Origin: Ianthella basta
Lineage: Eukaryota > Porifera > Demospongiae > Verongiida > Ianthellidae
DNA length: 64,000 nucleotides
Assembly (NCBI GenBank): GCA_964019415.1
Contig: OZ025870.1
Coordinates: forward strand, 2,845,908 to 2,909,907
Reading direction: 5' to 3'
Of this stretch, positions 45,548 through 55,309 are shown in pieces. Numbering within the stretch: position 1 is the first letter of the stretch; every line of letters starts with the position of its first letter. Made by a program: the position numbers and the translations under genes. The notes below the pieces were generated by a model, which was given only the letters and a program-made list of their open reading frames with translations, did no database searches and had not been told where the DNA came from.

Positions 45548-46584
45548 TATGTGTGCGGGGCTGATCGGGCACTGTTTATTATATGATTGGTGCTACGGGT
45601 CGCCTGGCACTTTATGTGTACGGGGCTGATCGGGTACTGTTTATCATGTGATTAGTGCTACGGGTCGCCTGGCACTTTATGTGTACGGGGCTGATCGGGT
45701 ACTGTTTATCATATGATTAGTGCTACGGGTCGCCTGGCACTTTATGTGTACGGGGCTGATCGGGCACTGTTTATCATGTGATTAGTGCTACGGGTCGCCT
45801 GGCACTTTATGTGTACGGGGCTGATTGGGCACTGTTTATTATATGATTGGTGCTACGGGTCGACGTCGCCTGGCACTTTATGTGTACGGGGCTGATCGGG
45901 CACTGTTTATTATATGATTGGTGCTACGGGTCGCCTGGCACTTTATGTGTACGGGGCTGATCGGGCACTGTTTATCATATGATTAGTGCTACGGGTCGCC
46001 TGGCACTTTATGTGTACGGGGCTGATCGGGCACTGTTTATCATGTGATTAGTGCTACGGGTCGCCTGGCACTTTATGTGTACGGGGCTGATCGGGTACTG
46101 TTTATCATATGATTAGTGCTACGGGTCGCCTGGCACTTTATGTGTACGGGGCTGATCGGGCACTTTTTATCATATGATTAGTGCTACGGGTCGCCTGGCA
46201 CTTTATGTGTGCGGGGCTGATCGGGCACTGTTTATCATGTGATTGGTGCTACGGGTCGCCTGGCACTTTATGTGTACGGGGCTGATCGGGCACTGTTTAT
46301 CATATGATTGGTGCTACGGGTCGCCTGGCACTTTATGTGTACGGGGCTGATCGGGTACTGTTTATCATATGATTAGTGCTACGGGTCGCCTGGCACTTTA
46401 TGTGTACGGGGCTTATTGGGCACTGTTTATCATATGATTAGTGCTACGGGTCGCCTGGCACTTTATGTGTGCGGGGCTGATTGGGCACTGTTTATCATAT
46501 GATTAGTGCTACGGGTCGCCTGGCACTTTATGTGTACGGGGCTGATTGGGTACTGTTTATCATATGATTGGTGCTATGGGTTGC
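45548..46584. repeat. 65-bp minisatellite, about 16 copies
   Basis: The unit starts TATGTGT(A/G)CGGGGCTGAT and includes TGTTTAT, gtgctacgggtcgcctggcac. Period is 65 bp (45548, 45613, ...), with one unit lengthened by a 6-bp CGACGT insertion near 45860. Variation between units is limited to a few positions, such as gatcggg(c/t)actg and cat(a/g)tgatt(a/g)gtg, so homogenisation is recent. Confidence 0.95.
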
Positions 46585-47100
46585 TTCCTATCACAGATTT
46601 AGCTTTCAGTGATTGGATTCTATTATTCCTTGTGTGATATTCTGTGGCATTGCTATACTGAGATGGTGGCAAGATTATTGTGTTCAAGTAACATACGCTT
46701 GGCATGCATAGCTAAATAATTACGGTTTTATTATTTTGCTATTTTCACCTTGTGCATGAGGTGGGGAAGGGAGGATCTTGCCTGATCATTTGTGTATGCT
46801 TCATCCTGCAGCCCTCAGTTCTAGCTACATGATGAGGAAAGACTGCCTCTCGATGTGCACCACCCGATTAATTTAGCTAGTACAGCTATAGTAGCATTAG
46901 ATTATCTGCAAATAAGCATTATTTTATCCATAGTTAGTTTGGTGTCTTTTGATCGAGTGTAGGATATTACAGAAGATCAAGCCAGCCACACAAGATAGAT
47001 GGCAGCCATATTTGCTCCTCTTACATGTCCAAAATGGCCGGGTGATGATCATGAATATTATTATTGTGGTGACAAAACGGTGTGAATACTATTAATATAA
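46585..47100. other. no gene recognised
   Basis: AT-rich sequence between the minisatellite and the right end of the CACTA-like interval, with nothing supported. Confidence 0.4.
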
Positions 47101-47251
47101 TGATATTCATGCTCCTACTGGAATGCGCAGAGGAAACTGCTGTTTTACCTTGGGTAAAACATGCTCAAGGTAAACTATAAGTAAACTAGTGATGACACCT
47201 TGCAGTAAAACATGGGAAAACAGGCCACTTTTTGTAGTGTATGCTGCTAGA

Positions 47252-47999
47252 TAGTCTGGCTTGCTAGACCGTCCCGTAAGCGCCCGGTAGGCGTGGAAGG
47301 GAAGGGACGGTCTAGCGGCAGTGTGGATTAAATAACACCTCTGCATTATCGTGCCAATTATTACGTCGCACCTGTCTACCGGCTGATCATTGAGGAGTCG
47401 TTTGAAGGGACCGTATCATTCGCTTTGAGTGCACTGCGCAAGTCAATGTTGGTCCTAACGAGACGTCAGAAGGAAGCTTTGAAGAGCGTCATCAGCGGTA
47501 AGGATACGTTCGTAAGCCTGGTGCCGAGTCACTGGACATGGGAAGTCCATCATATTCGAGTGCTTGCCGCATTGTTGCGACTGCTATGGAGGAATGTTCG
47601 GCACTACCTTCTGTGTTGGTAGTGTACTCTTTAGTCGCATTACCGCGTTGTAACAATCCTTGCGGAAGCACGGAGCTTCATTGTCTCTGCTTTCGGCGCT
47701 GCAGTTGAATGCTACGAGCTGCGAGAGAGCCTCACCAGCTGCTGTTAGCGTGCCTCACTTAACCAAGTAGTACGGTTGTTCTACGAAGCCACACAAAGAC
47801 AGCAGCAACGATCCGCCTCCGAAGTAATCGCACATACTTGCCCGGTCTTCTTCAATCGTCAATGAATACTATTACCCGGGATTCCGGGGAAACGGATCTG
47901 ATTGGTCGAAAAGGTGTTATTTAATCTATACTGCCGCTAGACCGTCCTTCCCTTCCACGCCTATCGGGCGCTTACGGGACGGTCTAGCGGGCCAGACTA
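47252..47999. mobile_element. TAGTCT TIR element 2 (748 bp), carrying a RecQ-like fragment
   Basis: Terminal inverted repeats of about 88 bp start TAGTCTGGCTTGCTAGACCG and end with the complement (...GCCAGACTA); they extend to attaaataacacct. Each contains an inner hairpin GCTAGACCGTCCC/GGGACGGTCTAGC. The 9-bp target duplication is GCTGCTAGA at 47243-47251 and 48000-48008. It inserted 12 bp from the right end of the CACTA-like interval. It has the same architecture as elements 1 and 3. Confidence 0.85.
47425..47640 (+). pseudogene. RecQ-like helicase fragment inside TIR element 2, frameshifted
   Basis: The + strand frame at 47425 reads 'LTRRQKEALKSVISGKDTFV' and SL, the RecQ Q-motif-like block. 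Walker A (TGHGKS) follows immediately, but in a second frame, and a motif Ia-like segment (PSVLVVYSLVAL) sits in a third. So the fragment covers more of the helicase than in element 1 and has at least two frameshifts. Confidence 0.6.
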
Positions 48000-48022
48000 G
48001 CTGCTAGAATGCAGCACGTCAT

Positions 48023-48550
48023 AGTTGCTTATGACGTCATCACTTATGGCAGTTTAATACATTGAAAAGATAGGCAAAAAGGTGTTGCACCGGCAGCCTC
48101 GAGCGCTTCGTGCCGAATGCTCCCATTTAGTTGGCTCGGCTGAATGGTTCGCACGAATACGCAATAATACCTGACGGCCGTTGATTGAGGTTGATACGGC
48201 CTACGGTCGCCGAGATCGAGACTCATGAAAGGGGACGCGCCGACTAAAATGTGGCGAACGAGGCTTCTCGACAGGATTTTTTTGACACTCCTGGACACGG
48301 AATAGCTTCTAGTTGAGCTACCACCAGGCGACCTACAAAATTTCAAGGTTAGCTACAGGTAGCGATGGTAACGCAAGGGTGCGAGTCATAGCCTTATTAG
48401 CCGTATATAACTCTCCGGTTAGTCCAACTCCAGACGTCTCCATCTCGGTGCCTGCTGTGGTGTTTTCGCCGAAATCGTGTCAAGAAGTCTGCAACACCTT
48501 TTCCCTTATCTTTTCAACTGCCACCAGTGATTACGTCATATGCTATTATC
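48023..48550. mobile_element. TIR/foldback element with ~60-bp arms
   Basis: 48027-48094 and about 48490-48545 are inverted, imperfect copies sharing tatgacgt(c/a)atcac, ttgaaaagata and aaaaggtgttgca. The ~400-bp interior is GC-richer and has open frames on both strands that I do not recognise. It directly abuts element 2. Confidence 0.55.
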
Positions 48551-48702
48551 GCCTTAACCACAACATTCCTGAGTTACGCGCAACTGGTCTATTCTCGAAC
48601 TCGTTAATGTATTGTCGGAAGCGTGATTGCTGACGGACATTGGGAAGGCAACCAAGCTCAATGTACCAGACAGTACTGATACTGAGTTTGGTTACCAAGG
48701 TA

Positions 48703-48900
48703 CAGTGGTTTCACGATTTCTAGTCCGGATTTACGTTCGCGCATTGCACTCGATCACGTGAGTAAAGTATTGGATAGATAGGCTCACACGGGAGAAGCAC
48801 GTGCTTCGATATATGTGGAGCCTATCGTTCCATTACTTTACTCACGTGATCGAGTGCAATGCGCAAATGTCAATCCGGACTAGAAATCGTGAAACCACTG
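48703..48900. mobile_element. Tc1/mariner-type MITE (198 bp)
   Basis: The ends are CAGTGGTTTCACGATTTCTA / complement, with arms of about 65 bp, flanked by TA on both sides (48701-48702 and 48901-48902). CAGTG termini plus a TA target site point to the Tc1/mariner group. No transposase. Confidence 0.8.
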
Positions 48901-49414
48901 TATGGGATCATAACAAGACATCAAGAATCAGGCTCAATGTCCCTGTCTAACAGGACAAACACGCAAGCTGCGATAAAACACGCGAAAATGGCGGTACAAC
49001 TCGATACAATAGCACTAGGCTGTCGATCCATGAAACAACTCCTGCTTTGCTCTGCAGCATCGTGCGCACAATATGCAACCATGTTTACGAAGGACAGACC
49101 CTCTGGGGATGCCTTGCGCCGATCCGAGAATACATCCGTCCGAGGACTGATTACTCTCTCTATACTAATGGTTAGTTATTTGCACATCTAGAAACCCTGT
49201 GAACGTACTTCAGCTTCTGATCTTGGTGCGGCCATAATAGGATGTTAAGTCTAACAATTCCACTGTAGTGCCGTCTCTCAGTCCTACCCTTGGATTCCGA
49301 GTTCACGTGACTACGAACGCTTAGTTATTATGGATTAATTATATTCATTCATCTTGCTCATTATACCTATTGAAGTATAATATACTGTACACTACATGGA
49401 TTGGCGCCGAAAAT

Positions 49415-49495
49415 ATGGCACTAGTTGCCCTAATTGCCCTAGTAACATGTTGGCAGGATGATTCGTATAGTGTTTTGTTAAGAGAATATCAAAAG
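49415..49495 (+). CDS. possible first exon with signal peptide
   Basis: ATG at 49415 gives MALVALIALVTCWQDDSYSV then LLREYQK, a hydrophobic leader followed by a polar start, 27 codons in phase 0 to a GTGAGA donor. Upstream DNA (49.20-49.38 kb) repeats the sequence at 40.93-41.10 kb. Two short downstream stretches could be later exons: tgtacag|TGGGAAGACTTCCTC near 49679 (which runs straight into the insertion at 49699) and cacag|AG...GATGCTGTGGACAAGTAC near 50490. The family is unknown. Confidence 0.4.
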
Positions 49496-49698
49496 GTGAG
49501 AGGTTTAGCTAATAACATTATACGTAGCTACTTATTACATGCATAAAATGCATGGTCAAATTTCATAACAGATATATATTATATTAACGTACACTACTTT
49601 GAGGGTACAATAATATACATATACATGTACGTAGCTACTGTCAGAGACAGTTAAGCCTGATGGTATGTTGTGTACAGTGGGAAGACTTCCTCAAACTA

Positions 49699-50331
49699 CC
49701 GTATATGTCCGTATATAGAGTCCGGGCTCAAATAGAGGCCGGGGCTCGAATAGTAGCCGCCCGGGGTCAGAGCAGCTATTCTTTAATAGAGGCCGGGTCT
49801 CGAATAGAGGCCGGGTCGAATAGAGGCCGGGTCTCGAATAGAGGCCGCGTCCGAATAGTGGCGGGGCCTGGAATCGACGCACTGGGTCTGTCTTCGACAT
49901 CTTAAGTATACATGCTGGAGGTTCGAGCCGATCGCAGCGTGATCCGTGGCGACTGATTGGAGTTCCGCTGCACTCGCGACAGCGATATCCACGAAGAAAT
50001 CGTACTATTTCCCCCAGCTGAGGGCTGTGGAGTGCGGGCAGAAGAGCAAAGAAGCCGCTGCGAGGAAGATGGGCGTCGCTGGGTCCAGACCGAATTGTAA
50101 GCGTGGGGACTTCCTACAACTCGTGCCTTCTAGAAGGAGCTCAGCGGGTCGGCGACCACTTGTTTGTTGTGACACTGACATGCAGATTTTATATAGGTAG
50201 TATGGCTAGGTATCAGTCCATTTTAGACTAGTTTTTTAATAGAAACCGGGCTCGAATAGAAGCCGGGCTCAAATAGAGACCGGGGTCAAAATATAATATA
50301 GAGGCCCGGGCCTCTATTCGGACATATACGG
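49699..50331. mobile_element. CCGTATATGTCCG TIR element (633 bp), TA target site
   Basis: The ends are CCGTATATGTCCG and CGGACATATACGG, flanked by TA at 49697-49698 and 50332-50333. Near both ends are tandem aatagaggccgggtc-type 15-20-bp repeats. The GC-rich interior (49.92-50.2 kb) has an open frame on each strand with no recognised domain. It is probably a non-autonomous element of a TA-targeting superfamily. It interrupts, or sits next to, the candidate exon that follows 49415-49495. Confidence 0.7.
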
Positions 50332-50859
50332 TAAGTATACTAAATGTGCAATTTAGTGTAGCCATGCTACTTTGTGTCACCCACAAGCAATCCCACTATG
50401 CATGCAGGTGATATGCTGTATACAGTGCAAGTAACAATATACACCACTAATCTAAATAATATAATATAATTAAATAATATAATTCACAGAGGCTACAGAG
50501 GATGCTGTGGACAAGTACTCAGTATGCATACAAACTATGAAGAATTTAATGGATTTTAAATTGAATAGATTTTTCAATTAGGCTTTCGGCCTTGTGCAAA
50601 TTGCAGTCAAACAGCAAATATAAATTCACCTAGAATAATACATAATGTATAGCGTATTTATACAGATACATAGTGTAGTATTAGTTGAAATATAAATATA
50701 AGCAGATTATCACGAAACTTGGTAGACATGGCCAGGTGGTCCACCAGTCTATGCCATTAGCAGCATTCCTTAATTAGTGCCAGAATGCCAAATATACAGG
50801 GCAAAAATCAAATATTGACACCCAATTAGCAGGAATGTGTCACCTTTGCATTAGCCAAG

Positions 50860-50935
50860 GCCCACACAGTCTAGTGTGGTTGCATAACAATCCAAAGTTC
50901 TAGGTTCAAATCCTACTACAGCCACTTTTTAACTT
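50860..50935 (+). other. tRNA-like B box with T-run, possible SINE
   Basis: A good polymerase III B box, ggttcaaatcc (50910-50920), is followed by actacagccacttttt, a possible terminator. An A-box-like tagtgtggttg lies about 38 bp upstream. I cannot fold a complete cloverleaf, so this may be a tRNA-derived SINE fragment or chance. Confidence 0.25.
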
Positions 50936-51054
50936 TTCTTTTATCTTAGCTGTTTGCTTGCCTACCAGTCTTTAGCATTGTCACATGCTTTTTCTGCACC
51001 AATAGCATGACACAGTGGTGGATGCATGTAATCCAGCAACCCATCCATTACTAT

Positions 51055-51328
51055 TGTAGAACGCTGTACAACTCGTTGGGGCTGGAAAACGGACGGGCAT
51101 GCAACGAACACTTCGCGGGCACAAGTCAACAATCAATGAAGCAACAAGGTGAACCAAACCTGTGAGCACTACAGGGTCTCTGATCGTGACTGACTAAGGT
51201 ACAACAACAACCGGATGATCACAGAGTTCTAATCAGGTGTGGATACATAACTTTTTAAATTACAGATACACATGTACACAACACAATCATCCACACACAG
51301 TTAACACAAGGGTCCACACAGTGTCACA
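51055..51328 (-). repeat. 3' LTR
   Basis: 274 bp, TG...CA, matching the right-hand LTR base for base by eye. The pol tail frame stops 34 bp before it (51362). Confidence 0.95.
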
Positions 51329-51361
51329 CAGCTCCCGTCGTGGGAAGAATCCGTCCCGGAT

Positions 51362-52105
51362 TCAGTACAATACAAAACCACCATACCGATCTGGTGGACG
51401 GTGTGTTCTGGTAGGGTAACGGCTTGGACATCGAGTGGCCATGTCTGGAACATCACGTTGACCAATTGAAGGACGTGCCCTGGCAGGGCAAAGACTTGGA
51501 GATTGGTGGGAGGCTGTGTCGTCAGCCTCAACAGTTTGAAGCTGCTTGCCAAACACTGGAGGTTCTGTGATTATCCCGGTAGGGGAAGTAGTGAGGGCAG
51601 GAGGTGACGGTTTCTCATCATCAGTGAATCGGGTCCCCTCTACGCATGGTTTCAATCGGTCAAAGTGAACAACCAAACGCTGTTTCCTTCCACGGGTATG
51701 TTGAATCCGGTAAGTGACATCAGACAACTGCTTCACAATGCGATAGGGCCCAGTCCAGGGATGATGCAGCTTACGAGATTGCCCTTTTGGGACAACCACT
51801 GAGTGCAGCCAAACTAAACTGTCCCGCTCATAGGGCTCTCCGTGGATCTTGCGGTCATAGAAATCCTTCTGTCTGGATAACTTCAACTTGAAGTTCTTCC
51901 GCACCCTCTCATAAGCAGAACCAAGCATCCTCTGCAGTGCAGCAGCATTTTCACTTGCCGGCTGGGGAGTGATGTCCGACGTACCATATGTGAGTTCAAT
52001 TGGGAGGCGTGCCTGTCTTCCAAACATGAGGAAAAAAGGCGAGTATCCAGTTGTTGGCTGCAGGCTGGTGTTGTAGGCCATGCATACTGCTCGTACATGT
52101 TCTTC
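51362..52105 (-). pseudogene. integrase C-terminal part of gypsy pol, downstream of an in-frame stop
   Basis: This frame is the same as that of pol and directly follows its TAA. It contains 'MAYNTSLQPTTGYSPFFLMF', a GPY/F-type module (HPWTGPYRIVKQL) and a Pro/Thr/Ser-rich tail ending DRYGGFVLY. There is no chromodomain. In an intact gypsy element this would be the end of integrase; here it needs readthrough to be made. Confidence 0.85.
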
Positions 52106-55100
52106 TTATGTATCATGATGGGTGCCAACCATGGTAGACAGCATGCTCAGGAGGGTACGGTTGAACCGCTCTACGAGTCCATCACTTTGAGGGTGATAGG
52201 GGGTTGTTCTTGTCTTCTTGATGTTCAGCAACCGACATACTTCAGCAAGAACTTGTGCTTCAAACTGGCGACCCTGGTCGGAATGGAGCTGCTCTGGTGG
52301 GGAAAATCGCAGGAACAACTCATTGGTCAAAGTCTTGGCCACGGTGGAAGCTTCTTGGTTTGGGATGGGATAGGCTTCCATCCAACGTGTGAAGTAGTCA
52401 CGTGCTACCAACAGGTATGAGTTCCCCTTAGGCGACTCGGGAAGTGGACCAAGGATGTCCACTGCCACCAATTGCATCGGGTACCCCACAGTGACGGGTT
52501 GCAATGGAGCCTTCCTCTTAGGGTGGGCAGACTTCCGGGTAGTGCACTGCGAGCAAGTCCGACACCACTTCTGCACATCGTTGAAGTGCCCAGGCCAATA
52601 GTACCTCTCCTTGAGTTTAGCCAGCGTCTTGTCTTCACCAAGATGACCCGACATGGTACCTCCATGGACATCATGTAGGACTTCCTCCCTCAAGGCAGTG
52701 GGGGTTACCAACTGTAAATGAGAAGTGTTCCCATCATTGGACTCAAACACTCTCCACAGTATGCCGTCCTGGACAATGAGTTGTCTCCATATCTGATGTA
52801 GCCGCCGATAACTGGGGCCATTGGCCAAGGACTCCGAAAGTGGTGGTTTCTGACCACTGTCTTTCCCTCTGAGAATGGGTCCCACATCTGGATCAGCAAG
52901 CTGTAAGTCCCTTAGTGAAACCTCAGATTGACCTCTGCATGAGACAGTAAGCACCAAGGAAGCAGCCTCTTCTGCGAACGGCGTCTGCAAGTGGGTCTCT
53001 CGGCCACATTGATGACAAGGCAACCTGGATAGAGCATCAGCATTAGAATGTTTCTTACCGGGTCTGTGGAGAACAGTAAAATCATACTCCTGCAACCTCT
53101 CCAGCCATCGGGCAAGTTGTCCTTCGGGTTCCTTGAACTTCCAGAGCCAGGTGAGGGAGCTGTGGTCCGTTCTCAATGTGAAGTGCGAACCCAACAGGTA
53201 CGGGCGGAAGTGCTGCACAAACGTGACTACAGCCAACAATTCTCGTCTGGTGACACAATAGCGTCTCTCCTGTTTGGACAAGACCTGGCTAGCATAGGCG
53301 ATGACCTGCTCCTGACCATTCTGGACTTGTGAGAGCACAGCTCCCATTCCCACATCACTGGCATCTGTGTCCAAGATGAATGGTTGGTTGAAGTCAGGGA
53401 AGGCCAAGATCGGTGCAGATACTAACCTCTGGCGGAGCTCCTGGAAGGCTGATGCACATTCAGCACTCCAACGAAATGAGCATGACTTCTCGGTTAGCCG
53501 GTGTAGCGGTTTGGCAATCTGTGCAAAATCCTGCACAAACCGCCGGTAGTAACTAGCCAATCCAAGAAACTGCTGTACTTCCCGGACTGACTGAGGTTCT
53601 GGCCAATTACTCACCTTCTCGGTTAGGGCTGGATTGGTTGCCACGCCTTGATCTGACACAATGTGTCCTAAGAATGCGACCTCCTTGCAAGCAAATGCGC
53701 ATTTTGTAGGTTTCAGCTTAAGGTTGGCACTACGCAGACGGTCAAAAACCTCAGCTAGATTTCTCAAATGGTCCTCAAAGGTCTTACCCATCACAATGAT
53801 GTCGTCCAGGTACACGAGGCAACTGCTCCACTGCAGTCCTGCCAAGACCGAGTCCATCAACCTTTGGAAGGTCGCTGGGGCATTGCATAAGCCGAAGGGC
53901 ATGACATTAAACTCAAAGAGACCCTCTGGCGTACAAAAGACAGTTTTGGGCTTGTCTGCCTTGTCCATCTCAACTTGCCAATAACCACTTAGCAGGTCTA
54001 GGGTGCTAAACCACTTAGCGCCAGCGAGAGTGTCAAGCGTATCATCTATCCTTGGAAGAGGGTATGCGTCTTTTCTGGTCACTGAGTTAAGCTCACGGTA
54101 GTCTACACAAAACCTGATACTGCCATCCTTTTTCTGCACTAGCACAATCGGGGAAGCCCAGGGACTCGTTGATGGCTGAATGATCCCCTTGCAGCGCATG
54201 TCCTGTAGCAATTGACTGACTTCTTGTCTACGGGCTGGGGGAATTCTCCTGATCCGTTGTCGGATAGGGCGGGCATCACCCGTGTTGATCTGGTGTTGCA
54301 CCTGGGCGTTTCTGCCGAAATCATCAGGACTGCTAGCGAAAATGTCAGCATAACTCTCTAGAAATGCATACAGTACCTCACGCTGCTCTGCTGTCAGTTG
54401 TTCCCCCACACGTTCCACTGTGTGCCACAAGTCCCCCTCCAGTTCTCGTGAAACGCTGAGCACTCCGCGACATTCCTGGTCTGAACACTCCACAACCTGG
54501 GAGGCCTCCACGGAGCTGGCTACAGCCACTCGACTGCCACTGTACAGAGTTACCTCTCCTTTTCCAGGGTTAAGGATGTGGACAGGGATCCCCTGCTGTG
54601 CTTGAGCAGTTACCACGGCTCGAGCTACTAGTACTGGAGACGAGACTGTCTCTCTTCCCTCCACTAACCAGATCCCACCCAGAACTGGGCCCTCAGGGGT
54701 GGCAAGTACTTCCATCTCACTCATGGCTGGGACCTTGGTCGTCACTGCAACACGCAATACTTTAGTAGGGCCGGGCGTACACCCGCCTCCTGCCTTGTTT
54801 AACGGCACCTTACCCCCTGAAAAGCGGAGTTCACCAGCCCCAACAGCTAGTGTGCAATCATGGGCTTCCAAGAAATCTAACCCGAGCAACGCTTCAGTGG
54901 TGATGTTGCTCAAAACAAAAATGCGGTGATCAAAATGTGTACCCCCAATGTTTATGCGCAACTCACAGGAACCATGTGAATCCAGGTTGTCTCCGTTCAC
55001 ACCAACAAAGGTCTGGGTACTGGCTTCAAGGGGAGGTCCATTTGGGCAAATCCGCTCCCACGTGTCTTTCCTTAGGATAGTAAAAGCTGATCCGGTGTCA

Positions 55101-55309
55101 ATCAGGAAGGAGACTCTTCCATTGTTGATAGTGGTGGCAACAAAATATGATGAATCGGAGACTGTAGAATATACAGTTGTCAGCGGAGGGCACTGCTTGG
55201 GCATTTCCACTTCTCCCTCGAACGTAGGCCCCACTACGCCGAGGGTCGGCCGTTTCCCGGCAACTTCTTTGCTGCACATCCTCGAGCATAGTGCCCTTCT
55301 TTGCCACAC
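52106..55309 (-). CDS. pol: gypsy pol polyprotein: protease, reverse transcriptase, RNase H, integrase (prematurely ended)
   Basis: A 1067-codon frame. Aspartic protease with DTGSA at residues 71-75. Reverse transcriptase with LPRIDD and catalytic YLDD at 500-503. RNase H with DTDAS at about 647. Integrase with an HHCC zinc region and catalytic Asp951, Asp1011 and Glu1047, a perfect D-x35-E spacing between the last two. The frame is -1 relative to gag and overlaps it by 76 nt, so its own ATG is probably not used; entry is by frameshift at 55252-55258. It ends at a TAA (52106-52108) after GTHHDT, 24 residues past the catalytic Glu, while the same frame stays open beyond it. All enzymatic motifs are intact, but the GPY/F module is cut off. 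Confidence 0.93.
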   Translation of the reverse strand: MWQRRALCSRMCSKEVAGKRPTLGVVGPTFEGEVEMPKQCPPLTTVYSTVSDSSYFVATTINNGRVSFLIDTGSAFTILRKDTWERICPNGPPLEASTQTFVGVNGDNLDSHGSCELRINIGGTHFDHRIFVLSNITTEALLGLDFLEAHDCTLAVGAGELRFSGGKVPLNKAGGGCTPGPTKVLRVAVTTKVPAMSEMEVLATPEGPVLGGIWLVEGRETVSSPVLVARAVVTAQAQQGIPVHILNPGKGEVTLYSGSRVAVASSVEASQVVECSDQECRGVLSVSRELEGDLWHTVERVGEQLTAEQREVLYAFLESYADIFASSPDDFGRNAQVQHQINTGDARPIRQRIRRIPPARRQEVSQLLQDMRCKGIIQPSTSPWASPIVLVQKKDGSIRFCVDYRELNSVTRKDAYPLPRIDDTLDTLAGAKWFSTLDLLSGYWQVEMDKADKPKTVFCTPEGLFEFNVMPFGLCNAPATFQRLMDSVLAGLQWSSCLVYLDDIIVMGKTFEDHLRNLAEVFDRLRSANLKLKPTKCAFACKEVAFLGHIVSDQGVATNPALTEKVSNWPEPQSVREVQQFLGLASYYRRFVQDFAQIAKPLHRLTEKSCSFRWSAECASAFQELRQRLVSAPILAFPDFNQPFILDTDASDVGMGAVLSQVQNGQEQVIAYASQVLSKQERRYCVTRRELLAVVTFVQHFRPYLLGSHFTLRTDHSSLTWLWKFKEPEGQLARWLERLQEYDFTVLHRPGKKHSNADALSRLPCHQCGRETHLQTPFAEEAASLVLTVSCRGQSEVSLRDLQLADPDVGPILRGKDSGQKPPLSESLANGPSYRRLHQIWRQLIVQDGILWRVFESNDGNTSHLQLVTPTALREEVLHDVHGGTMSGHLGEDKTLAKLKERYYWPGHFNDVQKWCRTCSQCTTRKSAHPKRKAPLQPVTVGYPMQLVAVDILGPLPESPKGNSYLLVARDYFTRWMEAYPIPNQEASTVAKTLTNELFLRFSPPEQLHSDQGRQFEAQVLAEVCRLLNIKKTRTTPYHPQSDGLVERFNRTLLSMLSTMVGTHHDT

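Larger units (their letters stand above)
43307..47239. mobile_element. CACTA/EnSpm-like element by its ends (3.9 kb), no transposase seen
   Basis: The left end is CACTACAAAAAGTGCCCTGT and the right end is ACAGGCCACTTTTTGTAGTG, inverted copies beginning with the CACTA diagnostic. Both subterminal regions are dense in ggtaaaac/gtaaactagtg motifs in varying orientation, as in EnSpm elements. A 3-bp target duplication is not evident (gtg left, tat right), so the ends may come from different elements. The interior holds a small spliced gene (44172-44500) and a 65-bp minisatellite, and no recognisable TPase. Confidence 0.5.

Noticed and set aside
45540-46590. Possible CRISPR array at the 65-bp repeats
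   Set aside because: There are no unique spacers: units abut directly and are nearly identical, in a eukaryotic context. It is a minisatellite.
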